From: CAWACP01 sp963832965
GTDB lineage: Bacteria; Acidobacteriota; Terriglobia; Bryobacterales; Bryobacteraceae
Length of the DNA: 64,000 nt
NCBI GenBank assembly: GCA_963832965.1
Contig: CAWHVW010000005.1
Location: 558,001-622,000, forward strand
Direction of reading: 5' to 3'
The translations under genes and the position numbers were made by a program. Every line of letters begins with the position of its first letter. The stretch's first letter is position 1. Shown here piece by piece: positions 7,808-16,235 of the stretch. Below the pieces are notes generated by a model. The model saw only the letters and a list, made by a program, of their open reading frames with translations. It was not told the DNA's origin and did no database searches.

Positions 7808-7880
7808 TTGCGCTCTCCCGTGAACGTGTCGTTGAAAAACCGAGGTTACTCGCCATTCTAGGGGCTCGCCGAGCGGGATG

Positions 7881-9338
7881 TCAAACAGGAGGCTGTTTGC
7901 CACTCTGTGCCACCCGGCTGTGATGCCGTCCATACAGGAAATAAATCACCTGGCCGATGACCAGCCAGACCAGGAGCCGCAGCCAGTTGGAACGGCCGAG
8001 CGAATACATCAGGGCGAAGTTCACGGCGATCCCCAGAATCGGCACCGCCGGGACCCATGGGGTTCGGAACGGCCGCTCCTGCCCGGGATTTCTTACGCGC
8101 ATCACCCAGACTCCGGCGCAGACGATGACAAACGCGAACAGCGTTCCGATGCTGGTCATGCGCCCCACCACGCTGAGCGGCAAGAACGCGGAGAATGGCG
8201 CGACGAACAGGAAGAACAGGAGATTCGACCGCCAGGGCGTATGGAACCTTGGGTGAATGTGCGAGAACACCGCGGGAACCAGGCCGTCACGCGACATCGA
8301 ATAGAACACGCGCGATTGGCCCATCAACATGACGAGGATGACGGAGGTGAAGCCGCAAATGACGCCGAACTTGATCAGGTTGTTCAGCCAGAGATAAGGC
8401 GTTCGATCGATGGCCACGGCGACGGGCGCGGCAACTCCGAGTTTGGTGTAGGGTACAAGTCCGGTCAGAACCAGAGCGAAGAGGATGTAGAGGACGGTGC
8501 AGACCGCGAGGGATCCGATCATGCCGATGGGCATGTCCCGCTGCGGATTGCGGCACTCCTGAGCAGCGGTGGATACGGCGTCGAAGCCGATATACGCGAA
8601 GAAAATAGTGCCCGCGCCCATCATGATGCCGCTGATTCCGAACGAGCCGAAAGCGCCCGTGTTGGGGGGCAGAAACGGGTGGTAATTCGCGGGATTGATA
8701 TAAGACCACCCAACGCCGATGAACACCAGCACCACGGCCAGCTTGATGACGACAATGGCGGCATTCACGCGCGCCGACTCCCTGATTCCGATCATCAGCA
8801 GGACGGAAACGAGAAACACGATGAGGACGGCGGGCAGGTTGGCGTATCCGGGAGCGGCCATGCCATCGGGGAGCTCCACGCCCTCAAACGGTCCGGCAAT
8901 CCAGCGGGCCGGGAGATGGATGTGGAACGCATTCAGCAGGGACACGACGTATGCCGACCAACTGATGGAGACAGTGGCCGCGCCGATGGCATATTCGATA
9001 ACCAGGTCCCATCCGATGATCCACGCGATCCATTCGCCGAGGGTGGCGTAAGCGTAGGTATACGCGCTGCCCGACACCGGGAGCATACACGCAAATTCGC
9101 TATAGCAGAGGCCGGCGAGAGCGCACCCAATGGCGGCGACGGCCATGGAGATAACCACCGCCGGGCCGGCGTTCTCCGCGGCCGCCACCCCGGTGAGGGA
9201 GAAGAGACCGGCGCCGATAATGGCCCCGATTCCCAACGCCACCAACTGCGCCGCGCCGAGGGTGCGCTTCAGCCGGTGGGGGCCCGTATCCGCTTGCGCG
9301 AGGATGTGGCCGATCGATTTCGTCACGAAGAGACTCAT
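7881..9338 (-). CDS. APC-superfamily amino-acid permease (cationic amino acid transporter type)
   Basis: This 485-residue inner-membrane protein with about 12 predicted membrane segments belongs to the amino acid-polyamine-organocation superfamily. The first helix motif 'VALGIGAIIGAGLFSLTGVA' carries the GAIIGAG loop that binds the substrate carboxylate. 'LCYSEFACMLPVSGSAYTYA' follows, as in YfnA/CAT-type permeases. Length and order match that group. It is monocistronic, upstream of and divergent from the sigma-factor operon. The substrate (arginine, lysine or a broader range) cannot be fixed from sequence. Confidence 0.88.
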   Translation of the reverse strand: MSLFVTKSIGHILAQADTGPHRLKRTLGAAQLVALGIGAIIGAGLFSLTGVAAAENAGPAVVISMAVAAIGCALAGLCYSEFACMLPVSGSAYTYAYATLGEWIAWIIGWDLVIEYAIGAATVSISWSAYVVSLLNAFHIHLPARWIAGPFEGVELPDGMAAPGYANLPAVLIVFLVSVLLMIGIRESARVNAAIVVIKLAVVLVFIGVGWSYINPANYHPFLPPNTGAFGSFGISGIMMGAGTIFFAYIGFDAVSTAAQECRNPQRDMPIGMIGSLAVCTVLYILFALVLTGLVPYTKLGVAAPVAVAIDRTPYLWLNNLIKFGVICGFTSVILVMLMGQSRVFYSMSRDGLVPAVFSHIHPRFHTPWRSNLLFFLFVAPFSAFLPLSVVGRMTSIGTLFAFVIVCAGVWVMRVRNPGQERPFRTPWVPAVPILGIAVNFALMYSLGRSNWLRLLVWLVIGQVIYFLYGRHHSRVAQSGKQPPV

Positions 9339-9422
9339 ACATGGGAATCGCTCGTCGGCGCCGCAATCTCACACCCGGTTGTGTTTTATTTTTTTGGACG
9401 GGCGCGCCTACAATGAAACACG

Positions 9423-9950
9423 GTGTTTCCGATTCGCGAGGCCGAATTCGGGGAAGAGCGATATCAGGAGCACCTTGCCCTGATCCGCCAGCGGATTCTC
9501 GGATTCGCGCTGCGGCGGCTGGTACCGCGGGAGGCCGGCTTCGGCGACGCGGAGGAGATCGCTCAGAGCTGCATTGTGGCGCTGTGGGAGCAATATCCGG
9601 AAAAACGGGAGCTGGGAGAAATGACCGCGATCGCCATCGGGACGGCGCGGCATAAGATTGCCCAGTTCCGGCGCGAGCGCGAGCGGCTTTCGCGGGCCGC
9701 CGACGCGCCGCCAGTCCCTTCCGCCGGGGATCTGTTCGAGCGGGTGGGCGCCCGCGAACAGACAGACCGCTTTCTGCGCGCCATGCTGCAGCTTTCGCCG
9801 CGTTGCCGGGAGCTGTTGCGGCTGAAGCTGGTGGAGCAGCAGGAGTACGCGGAAATTCGAGTGCGCATGGGGATCTCCGGGAATATTTATGAAATGGCGA
9901 AGCGTTGCCATCGGGCCCTGCTGCGCCTGGCGGGAGGCGGCGGCACATGA
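9423..9950 (+). CDS. ECF-type sigma factor
   Basis: This is a 175-residue RNA polymerase sigma factor of the extracytoplasmic-function type. The region-2 equivalent is at about residues 10-75 ('DAEEIAQSCIVALWEQYPEK'). The region-4 helix-turn-helix is at about 118-168 ('MLQLSPRCRELLRLKLVEQQ' followed by 'EYAEIRVRMGISGNIYEMAK'). The start is GTG at 9423. A TACAAT at 9409-9414 is so close that a transcript from it would be nearly leaderless. Its stop overlaps the ATG of the membrane protein at 9947, which by position should be its anti-sigma factor or sensor. Confidence 0.82.
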   Translation: MFPIREAEFGEERYQEHLALIRQRILGFALRRLVPREAGFGDAEEIAQSCIVALWEQYPEKRELGEMTAIAIGTARHKIAQFRRERERLSRAADAPPVPSAGDLFERVGAREQTDRFLRAMLQLSPRCRELLRLKLVEQQEYAEIRVRMGISGNIYEMAKRCHRALLRLAGGGGT

Positions 9951-11104
9951 CGGGGCCCGGCCATTTCGACGCCGACGCGCTGCTGCTGGGGCACACGGCC
10001 GGCGAGTTGACGGCGGAGCAGGAACAGGCGCTGTTTGAAAGCGCGGCGGCGGACCAGGACCTTTTCGATCAGCTAATGGAAGCCGACGCGCTGCGGGCCG
10101 CGCTGGCCGTCCCGGAGCAGAGGCGCCGCGCGGCGGCCGTGCTGAGCGCGTGGGAGCAACAGCAGGCCGCGGAGGCTGATGTGGAGAGTGCGCCGCATGC
10201 CGCGCTCACGCCGCTGCACGCGCACCGCCGGAGCACCCTGACAGCCGACGTGTTCCGCTCAGTGATTTCCACCGTGGCGACTACCGTGGCGCTGCGGTTC
10301 TGCTTTATGCTGCTGGCGGCCGCGGGCGCTACGTTCGTGGCCGGACAGGGGGCCGCTGCTCCGGGCGCACCGGCGGTATTGCATCTGGTGCATGCCGCGG
10401 TGGCCGGACTCCTGCTGGGAATTCAGTTCACCGGCATCCTGAAGCCGCGGACCATCGGCGCCGGGCATCCGATCGCGCGCAAATGCCTGGCGCAGTTCAT
10501 CGCGGGCTGGCGATGCGCTTGGGTCCTGTGGCTGGCTTTGTATACCTGGCTGTGGGCTCTGACCGCCGTGGGGCGGAACCCATACCCCGTGGCGGACGTT
10601 CTCAACTGCCTGACCGCGTTTCCGCTGTTCTGGTGCTTCTTCGTGCTGGACAAACCGAGCGTGGCCGCGCCCGGGCAGCCGGAACGCAATGCCTCGTTCC
10701 GGAAAGCCATCGGAGTCACCTGGGGGATTGGCGCCGGCGTGATGCTGCTGGCGGTGGCCGGCCGGATGCATGTCTGGGGATTGAACGAGTTCTGTCTCGG
10801 CTTCCTGGGGATCTACGATGGACTTGCCATTGCGTTTCTGGTGGGCCGGTTCGACAGCCATTGGATCAGGGTTCCCCGCTGGATGCTTGCGCCGCTTTAC
10901 GCGTACGCCCTGATCCAAATGATTTATGTTTTCTTCTTTGACCTGCCGGCGGAATGGCAGATCTATACCTATCTGGTGGCCCTGCTGTTGAAGGTCTGTC
11001 TGTTCCTGGTGGTGACGCATCTATTGCACGCGGGCAACCTAGGTGTCTATCTGGAAGCCGCGGAGGACGGAAAGCTGGGTCCGCCAGCGGCGGCCGAGCT
11101 GTGA
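9947..11104 (+). CDS. multi-pass membrane protein, candidate anti-sigma factor
   Basis: This 385-residue protein is coupled to the sigma factor by an ATGA overlap. Residues 1-75 are cytoplasmic and helical ('DADALLLGHTAGELTAEQEQ'), resembling the N-terminal region of anti-sigma factors ('D-L--Y--GEL---E'), but without the HxxxCxxC zinc site. After a linker, about seven hydrophobic segments fill residues 105-370 ('LRFCFMLLAAAGATFVAG', 'WVLWLALYTWLWALTAVG', 'WQIYTYLVALLLKVCLFLVV'). Such an extended membrane region is unusual, since most ECF anti-sigmas have one helix. It could sense a membrane or small-molecule signal. Its stop overlaps the next gene's GTG. No family is recognised for the membrane part. 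Confidence 0.6.
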   Translation: MTGPGHFDADALLLGHTAGELTAEQEQALFESAAADQDLFDQLMEADALRAALAVPEQRRRAAAVLSAWEQQQAAEADVESAPHAALTPLHAHRRSTLTADVFRSVISTVATTVALRFCFMLLAAAGATFVAGQGAAAPGAPAVLHLVHAAVAGLLLGIQFTGILKPRTIGAGHPIARKCLAQFIAGWRCAWVLWLALYTWLWALTAVGRNPYPVADVLNCLTAFPLFWCFFVLDKPSVAAPGQPERNASFRKAIGVTWGIGAGVMLLAVAGRMHVWGLNEFCLGFLGIYDGLAIAFLVGRFDSHWIRVPRWMLAPLYAYALIQMIYVFFFDLPAEWQIYTYLVALLLKVCLFLVVTHLLHAGNLGVYLEAAEDGKLGPPAAAEL

Positions 11105-12003
11105 CTCTGCCGTCATTGCTGTGGAATGTCCTCGCCGAACTGGAGCGAGCCTATATCGACCACGGGGCCGGGAGGCCCGGTATGCCGTCGCTTGACCAGT
11201 GGGCGAACCTGCTGAGGGTTCTCGACCACACGGGTGTCGAAAGTCGAACGTTGCCGGCGAGTCTCCGGTTGTCGAAACGCGCCGTGCGAACCAGGGTGTC
11301 AGCGGCGGCCAGAAATGGATGGGTGGAAGAGCTGAAGTCTGGCCGGGGCCACGCAACCGTGCGGCTGACAGTCCGCGGGTCTGATGCGGTGGCTCGATGG
11401 AAGCCACTGCAACAGGCCGCCGAAAAGCGGTGGCGGGCGGAGGCAGGTGCTGGCCAGAAAAACAAACTCCGCGGATCTCTGGAAGAAGTTGTTGCTATGT
11501 TGCCCCTGGAGCACCCCCATTACCCGGCCAGTTATGGCCCGGCGGACGCGAGTGTTACCGGTGGAAACGGGCAGGACTGGAAAGCAGTGTCACGGCAGGA
11601 CGGAGACGCCGTCTCGGATCTTCCCTTTTCCGCATTAGTCTCCGAACTCCTGGTTGCCTTCGCGATGAACTATGAAGAAAAGTCGCCGGTTGCGCTTTCG
11701 CTCAGCGCAAACGTGATCAGGCGCATCCCGCCCGAGGGGCGGCCCTTGCTGGAGCTTGGGTGTCCTGTTGGCGTATCCGCGTTGAACCGTCATGGCTTCC
11801 TCCGTGTCAGCGGCGACAGGGGCAACGAACTCGTATGTCTGACGCAAAAGGGCTTCGTTGTCAGTGACGCGCATGAGGGGCGGACTCAGGCGGTGGAAGC
11901 GGAGTGGCGGAACAGGTTCGGCAGTGAAGCTGTCGCCGCGCTGCGCCGAGCTTTGGAGGATGTGGCCGGCGTCCTGATTCACGCCAGGAGACCGGTTCGA
12001 TAG
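11101..12003 (+). CDS. tandem winged-helix (MarR-like) regulator
   Basis: The GTG at 11101 overlaps the preceding stop (GTGA), giving 300 residues. Two winged-helix DNA-binding modules are visible. The first, about residues 15-100, has the recognition helix around 'SLRLSKRAVRTRVSAAARNG' and the wing 'GRGHATVRLTVRG'. The second, about 195-290, has 'FLRVSGDRGNELVCLTQKG' as wing. This tandem arrangement is known in actinobacterial and acidobacterial MarR-like proteins. It is the third gene of a coupled set with a sigma factor and membrane protein, so it may tune the same regulon. No ligand pocket can be inferred. Confidence 0.65.
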   Translation: MTLPSLLWNVLAELERAYIDHGAGRPGMPSLDQWANLLRVLDHTGVESRTLPASLRLSKRAVRTRVSAAARNGWVEELKSGRGHATVRLTVRGSDAVARWKPLQQAAEKRWRAEAGAGQKNKLRGSLEEVVAMLPLEHPHYPASYGPADASVTGGNGQDWKAVSRQDGDAVSDLPFSALVSELLVAFAMNYEEKSPVALSLSANVIRRIPPEGRPLLELGCPVGVSALNRHGFLRVSGDRGNELVCLTQKGFVVSDAHEGRTQAVEAEWRNRFGSEAVAALRRALEDVAGVLIHARRPVR

Positions 12004-12032
12004 GCCGCACCCCTTCCGGCCACCTTCCAGGT

Positions 12033-12060
12033 CAGAGAACCGGGAATGTCTCCCGGCTCT
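12033..12060. terminator. bidirectional hairpin between convergent genes
   Basis: The arms CCGGGA (12040-12045) and TCCCGG (12051-12056) form a hairpin, extended imperfectly by AGAG/CTCT. It lies in the 61-base gap between two convergent genes. No T-tract follows, so intrinsic termination would be weak. Confidence 0.45.
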
Positions 12061-12064
12061 GCGT

Positions 12065-13273
12065 TTAGGGGGCTTGCATTAGCCCGACGAACGTCGCGAA
12101 GTCCTCGTCCGTATGTCCGCATCCGGAGATTATTCCTGAAAGGCTCCCATCGGGTTGTTCCCGGAAGCTGATGCTGAGCCCCGTCAACCACGGAGCGAGG
12201 GTGGTGGTCGGCCGGCAATCGGATGTGGAAAGCATCTGATTCTGCAGGGCGAGTGTGCCTGCATACGACGGTGCAGACAATACGAGTAGTTCGCTATTGG
12301 TCGCTCCCGCGTATGTAATGCTGGCCGTCGCGGAGTACGTGTTTGTTCCAATCAGAGCAATGTTGGTGAGTCCCAGCGTCCCGGTGGTCCCTGCATGGGG
12401 TCCGGCCACGACGCTAAAGTCCCCGTTATAGCCGGTGGCCAGCGGGGTAGAAGAGGCGCCGGGCAGGAAATCGAGCTCGTACTTGGAGGGGGTGGCGTTG
12501 GGAGTTACGCCGATGGCCAAAGCGGCGAAGGGCTGGTTGCCAGTCATTTCGAGCGTCCCGTCGAGGTCGGTTGTCACATCTGAGAACAGGTCGTACGTGT
12601 TAAAGGAAGTGTGCTCGGCGCTCCCGATCAGAAGCGAGGCGAGATCCTTGATATCGCCCCCCGAGTCAAAAAGCGTAAAGTTTACGGTCAAGGGACCTGA
12701 TCCCAGATTAACCAACCCATACCCGTCAAAATAAGAGGTCGGAGCGTCGAACGCGGTGCCGGGAGTGCTGGAAGGCACGGCTACGGAGGTGACCGGGCCT
12801 TCCGTCTGGGTGCTGAGCGTATAGGTGGCGAACGCAATTCCTGTTCCTGAAAGGTAGTCGACAACGGCGTACCCCTGGGCCAGGGTGCCCGGTGTTCCCT
12901 GTGTGGCGCCCAGCTGGTAGCCCTGGCCCGTTGTCGTAATGTGCACTATTGCGTCCGGAGGAATAGTGAAGGTAAAGCTGCTGGCGGTTCCCATCTGTGC
13001 GGTAGCCAAAGTAAGCGGCAGGCCGTCGTTGCCGTACACATTTACCTGGACCAAGTCGTCGCTGGTCGACGTGCTTTCTATAGAAACGTCTGTGTCGAAA
13101 ATACTTCCGCCGCTTGGGCCGTCGGCCAGGTGAGCGAGAATAGCAAAGAAGCTCAGCGGGAAGTTCGATATAGTCACATGCGGGTGCGCGGTCACCTGGG
13201 CCTTTGATTGCGACGCCCCGCCTAAGCTCGAGACCAAGCAAGCAAAAAACGTGGCGAGAAACCGGATTGTCAT
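12065..13273 (-). CDS. secreted protein of unknown function
   Basis: This 402-residue protein starts at the ATG at 13273, preceded by AAGGAGG at ideal spacing. The N-terminus 'MTIRFLATFFACLVSSLGGA' is a signal peptide with a likely cleavage near 'SKAQ'. The mature part is rich in Thr, Ser and Gly, with beta-strand patterns and almost no charged clusters, typical of secreted acidobacterial proteins of unknown function. Two cysteines lie near the C-terminus ('SDCRPTTT', 'ISGCGHTDED'). It is divergent from the wHTH-PD40 regulator at 13440 and could be its target. No domain is recognised. Confidence 0.7.
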   Translation of the reverse strand: MTIRFLATFFACLVSSLGGASQSKAQVTAHPHVTISNFPLSFFAILAHLADGPSGGSIFDTDVSIESTSTSDDLVQVNVYGNDGLPLTLATAQMGTASSFTFTIPPDAIVHITTTGQGYQLGATQGTPGTLAQGYAVVDYLSGTGIAFATYTLSTQTEGPVTSVAVPSSTPGTAFDAPTSYFDGYGLVNLGSGPLTVNFTLFDSGGDIKDLASLLIGSAEHTSFNTYDLFSDVTTDLDGTLEMTGNQPFAALAIGVTPNATPSKYELDFLPGASSTPLATGYNGDFSVVAGPHAGTTGTLGLTNIALIGTNTYSATASITYAGATNSELLVLSAPSYAGTLALQNQMLSTSDCRPTTTLAPWLTGLSISFREQPDGSLSGIISGCGHTDEDFATFVGLMQAP

Positions 13274-13439
13274 GAGAGTCCTCCTTGGGAAAATGTTCAT
13301 GGCTGCCTGTCGAGCCGGAACTTCCTTGTGAGCCGGGATTTACATTGCGCCTTCGCGGCTTGGAGTAGTGTACAGGCGCGCCCGCCGTACCAGTCCTTTG
13401 AATCTTCTTGAAAATTGTTGGAAAATCTTAAGGCGGCCT

Positions 13440-15662
13440 ATGGCGGCGATGTACGAGTTCGGTCCATACCGGCAGGACCCGCTTGCCCGGACATTGACGC
13501 GCGGAGGCGCGCTGGTGACGATCGCGCCCAAGGCCTTCGATACGCTGCTTTATCTGGTCTCGAACGCTGGCAAGACCGTGGGGCGCGAAGAGATCATTCA
13601 GGCGGTGTGGCCGCAAACCTTCGTGGAAGAGGGTAATCTCAGCTACTATATCTCCCACCTGCGGAAAATCCTGGGAGACTATCAACCGGGCCTTCCTTAC
13701 ATTCAAACGCTTCCGAAGCACGGCTACCGGTTCGTGGCGAACGTCAGGGACGCGCGGGTTGATGGTTCCGGGGAAGCGCCGCAAGCCGGGACGCCGCCCC
13801 GACCCAGGTGGCTGCGGCCGGCTCTGGCGGTGACGATTTCCGTAGCGGCGATTTTCCTGGCCCTGATGATTGTTCGAAGCCGGGCGGGGCCCGCGGAGCG
13901 AACGGCCAGGCTTGTCCGGGTGACATCCGATTCGGGTCTTACCATGACTCCGGCGCTGTCGATGGACGGAAGGCTTATCGCGTACGCGTCGGACCGCGGC
14001 GGCGAGGGGAATCTGGATATCTGGGTACAACCGGTGGGCGGCGCCGCGACGCGCATAACGCACGATGCCGCGGACGCTTATTCCCCTTCGTTTTCGCCAG
14101 ACGGCTGGACCATTGTGTTTCGTTCGGAACGGGATGGCGGAGGCGTTTATGTGGCGTCCGGCCAGGGCGGAGAGGCGAGAAAAATCGCTCCGCTCGGACG
14201 CGGTCCCCGGTATTCTCCGGACGGCAAGTGGATCGCGTACTGGGTGGGAACGGAAGCGATTGGACTGAACCGATCGAACTTTATGCCTCCCGGGGTCGCG
14301 AAGATATACATTGCACCCGCGGCCGGCGGGGCGCCAAAAGAGATTCGGCCCGATTTCGCATCCGCCGCCTATCCGATCTGGACGCCGGACGGCAAGCATC
14401 TCCTGTTCCTGGGCAACCGCGATCCGAACACACGGGCCGAACCCGCGGGGAGCCTTGCGCCGGGCTCGGGAAGCCTGGACTGGTGGGTGACTCCGATCGA
14501 CGGCGGACCGGCGGTGGCGACCGGCGCGACCGGGGTGTTTCGGGTGCTTGGCCTGGAGTCAGTGAGCCAGAGCCCGGAGGCGTGGACGGGCGATGGCACG
14601 GGCGTGCTGATGTCGGCGGTGTTAGCCGACACGCAGAATCTGTGGCGGGTTCCGATCTCAGCCGGCGACTGGAAGGTGTCCGGAGCTCCGCGGCGGCTGA
14701 CCTTCGGGACGAGCATGGACGTTCAGCCCTCGGTGGCGCCGGGCAATCAGGTGGCGTTCTCGAGCCTGACCGGAAGTCTGGATGTTTGGAGCATACCTTT
14801 GGACTCGAGTGGAACGAAGCCGTCCGGCGCCCCGCAACGAATCACCGCGGATGCGTTTGACCACAGTTACCCCGCGGTATCGCTGGACGGAAAGAAGATC
14901 GCGTACAGTTCGAGTAGGACGGGCACGCGCGACCTTTGGGTCAGGGATCTGGTGACGGGCAGAGAGAGTGTCGTCTCGACTCCACCGAGCCCGGCGTTTG
15001 GCTCGGCCTTCTCGGCCGACGGCGGCAGGATCGCCTATCGCACGGCCGAGGGGCAGGAGACGGTGGAGTACCTGGTGTCCCTTAACGACGGCAGCCGTGA
15101 ACGCGTCCCGGACTGCGCGTCGAACGGCGGGTGGTCCGCGGATGGCAAACGGTTCCTGTGCATCGGAAGCGCGCCAGCCCGGATCTCCGTTGTCGACCTG
15201 GTATCCAAACGGAGGACGGGACTGCTGAACCATGCGGTCTGGAGCCTGTGGAACCCGCGCTTCTCGCCCGACGATCGCTGGGTTTCGTTTAACGCGGTTA
15301 CGGCGGGGCGGTCGCGCATCTTTGTGGCGCCGTTCCGTAGCAGCGGGCCGGTTCCCGAATCGGAATGGATCGCCATTACGGACGGCGTTTGGGACGATAA
15401 ACCGCGATGGTCGGCGGACGGCAACATCCTGTACTTCATGTCGGAGCGCGATGGCTTCCGGTGTATTTGGGCGCAGCGCCTTGACGGATCGAAACGCCCC
15501 ATGGGCGGAGCGATCCCGATATTCCACGCTCACGAAGCGCGGCGGTCGCTGCTCAACGTGCAGGTGGGCCCGCTGGAGATGTCCGTGGCGCGCGACAAGA
15601 TTGTGTTCAATATGAGCGAGCGCACGGGGAACGTGTGGATGATGAGCTTGAGTGATCGTTGA
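13440..15662 (+). CDS. CadC-like winged-helix / TM / PD40 beta-propeller regulator
   Basis: This 740-residue protein starts at ATG 13440; the frame is open upstream, but the conserved fold begins at 'MAAMYEFGPYRQDP'. Residues about 5-100 form an OmpR/CadC-type winged helix ('IAPKAFDTLLYLVSNAGKTV', 'LSYYISHLRKILGD', 'YIQTLPKHGYRFVA'). A single membrane helix follows at about 125-142 ('ALAVTISVAAIFLALMIV'). The remainder is a TolB-like beta-propeller built of PD40 repeats, each with an 'SPDG' or 'SxDGxxIAY' signature. This architecture is characteristic of Acidobacteriota: a one-component sensor with cytoplasmic DNA-binding and periplasmic ligand domains. The signal is unknown. Divergent from the secreted protein gene. 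Confidence 0.88.
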   Translation: MAAMYEFGPYRQDPLARTLTRGGALVTIAPKAFDTLLYLVSNAGKTVGREEIIQAVWPQTFVEEGNLSYYISHLRKILGDYQPGLPYIQTLPKHGYRFVANVRDARVDGSGEAPQAGTPPRPRWLRPALAVTISVAAIFLALMIVRSRAGPAERTARLVRVTSDSGLTMTPALSMDGRLIAYASDRGGEGNLDIWVQPVGGAATRITHDAADAYSPSFSPDGWTIVFRSERDGGGVYVASGQGGEARKIAPLGRGPRYSPDGKWIAYWVGTEAIGLNRSNFMPPGVAKIYIAPAAGGAPKEIRPDFASAAYPIWTPDGKHLLFLGNRDPNTRAEPAGSLAPGSGSLDWWVTPIDGGPAVATGATGVFRVLGLESVSQSPEAWTGDGTGVLMSAVLADTQNLWRVPISAGDWKVSGAPRRLTFGTSMDVQPSVAPGNQVAFSSLTGSLDVWSIPLDSSGTKPSGAPQRITADAFDHSYPAVSLDGKKIAYSSSRTGTRDLWVRDLVTGRESVVSTPPSPAFGSAFSADGGRIAYRTAEGQETVEYLVSLNDGSRERVPDCASNGGWSADGKRFLCIGSAPARISVVDLVSKRRTGLLNHAVWSLWNPRFSPDDRWVSFNAVTAGRSRIFVAPFRSSGPVPESEWIAITDGVWDDKPRWSADGNILYFMSERDGFRCIWAQRLDGSKRPMGGAIPIFHAHEARRSLLNVQVGPLEMSVARDKIVFNMSERTGNVWMMSLSDR

Positions 15663-15723
15663 TGGCCGTATCGCGGCGAAGCCACGACGGCTGCTCCAAG
15701 TGACTGTCCAGGAGGCTAAATGT

Positions 15724-15798
<75 letters not shown>

Positions 15799-15820
15799 AC
15801 TCAAGAACGCCTACTCCTGG

Positions 15821-15850
15821 AGGGTAGCTTGAACGGGCCGTTCGAGTCAA
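15821..15850 (-). promoter_or_regulatory. tRNA-Cys promoter with palindromic spacer
   Basis: Minus-strand TTGACT (15850-15845) and TACCCT (15826-15821) are 18 bases apart, and the tRNA begins 22 bases after the -10. The spacer contains a perfect 13-base palindrome GAACGG-G-CCGTTC (15831-15843). Confidence 0.5.
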
Positions 15851-15872
15851 TTTGCGGGCTGCCCTGACCCGT

Positions 15873-16235
15873 TTAGCATTTGCCGGCTTCCTGCGGATGC
15901 GGAAACGCGTCGGGTTCCTCGGCGGCGCCCTCGTGGGCGAGACAGCGGAAGTCTTTCTCGACCGAAACTTCGAGCGCGCCGGACTGGCCGTAAAGCCCCA
16001 CCTCGTCTGAGCCCGCCCAGCTTTTCACGGCGCTTTCCGGCAGGCTCACGGTAATGGCGGCGTCGCGGAACGTTGCTTCGATCGCCGGGATGGGCGCTGG
16101 CTGCAGCAGCCATGTCAGAACCTGTGCCGGGCTAAACTCCGTGCTGTCTTGCAAGCCGGCCCCGCTGCCCAACCGCGCCACTTCGGACTGCGTCAGCCGG
16201 AAGCGAATGGTGTTTCCTCTGATGCGAAGCTTCAT
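15873..16235 (-). CDS. conserved small protein encoded with fdhD
   Basis: This 120-residue protein overlaps the fdhD stop by an ATGA. It opens with 'MKLRIRGNTIRFRLTQSEVA', a basic beta-strand-rich start, contains 'TVSLPESAVKSWAGSDEVGL', and ends with a Cys/His-containing tail 'EKDFRCLAHEGAAEEPDAF'. I recall proteins of this kind beside fdhD in acidobacteria and planctomycetes (a DUF7009-like family), but I cannot confirm the name. The coupling to fdhD suggests a role with molybdenum-enzyme maturation or an associated redox step. The function is unknown. Confidence 0.6.
   Translation of the reverse strand: MKLRIRGNTIRFRLTQSEVARLGSGAGLQDSTEFSPAQVLTWLLQPAPIPAIEATFRDAAITVSLPESAVKSWAGSDEVGLYGQSGALEVSVEKDFRCLAHEGAAEEPDAFPHPQEAGKC

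Noticed and set aside
6323..7861. 512-codon plus-strand open frame
   Set aside because: Antisense shadow of the TPR-GT2 and PEP-CTERM genes, a common artefact of high GC content.
7878..9416. 512-codon plus-strand open frame rich in His, Asp and Gln
   Set aside because: Complement of the amino-acid permease; the composition reflects the reverse of membrane-helix codons.
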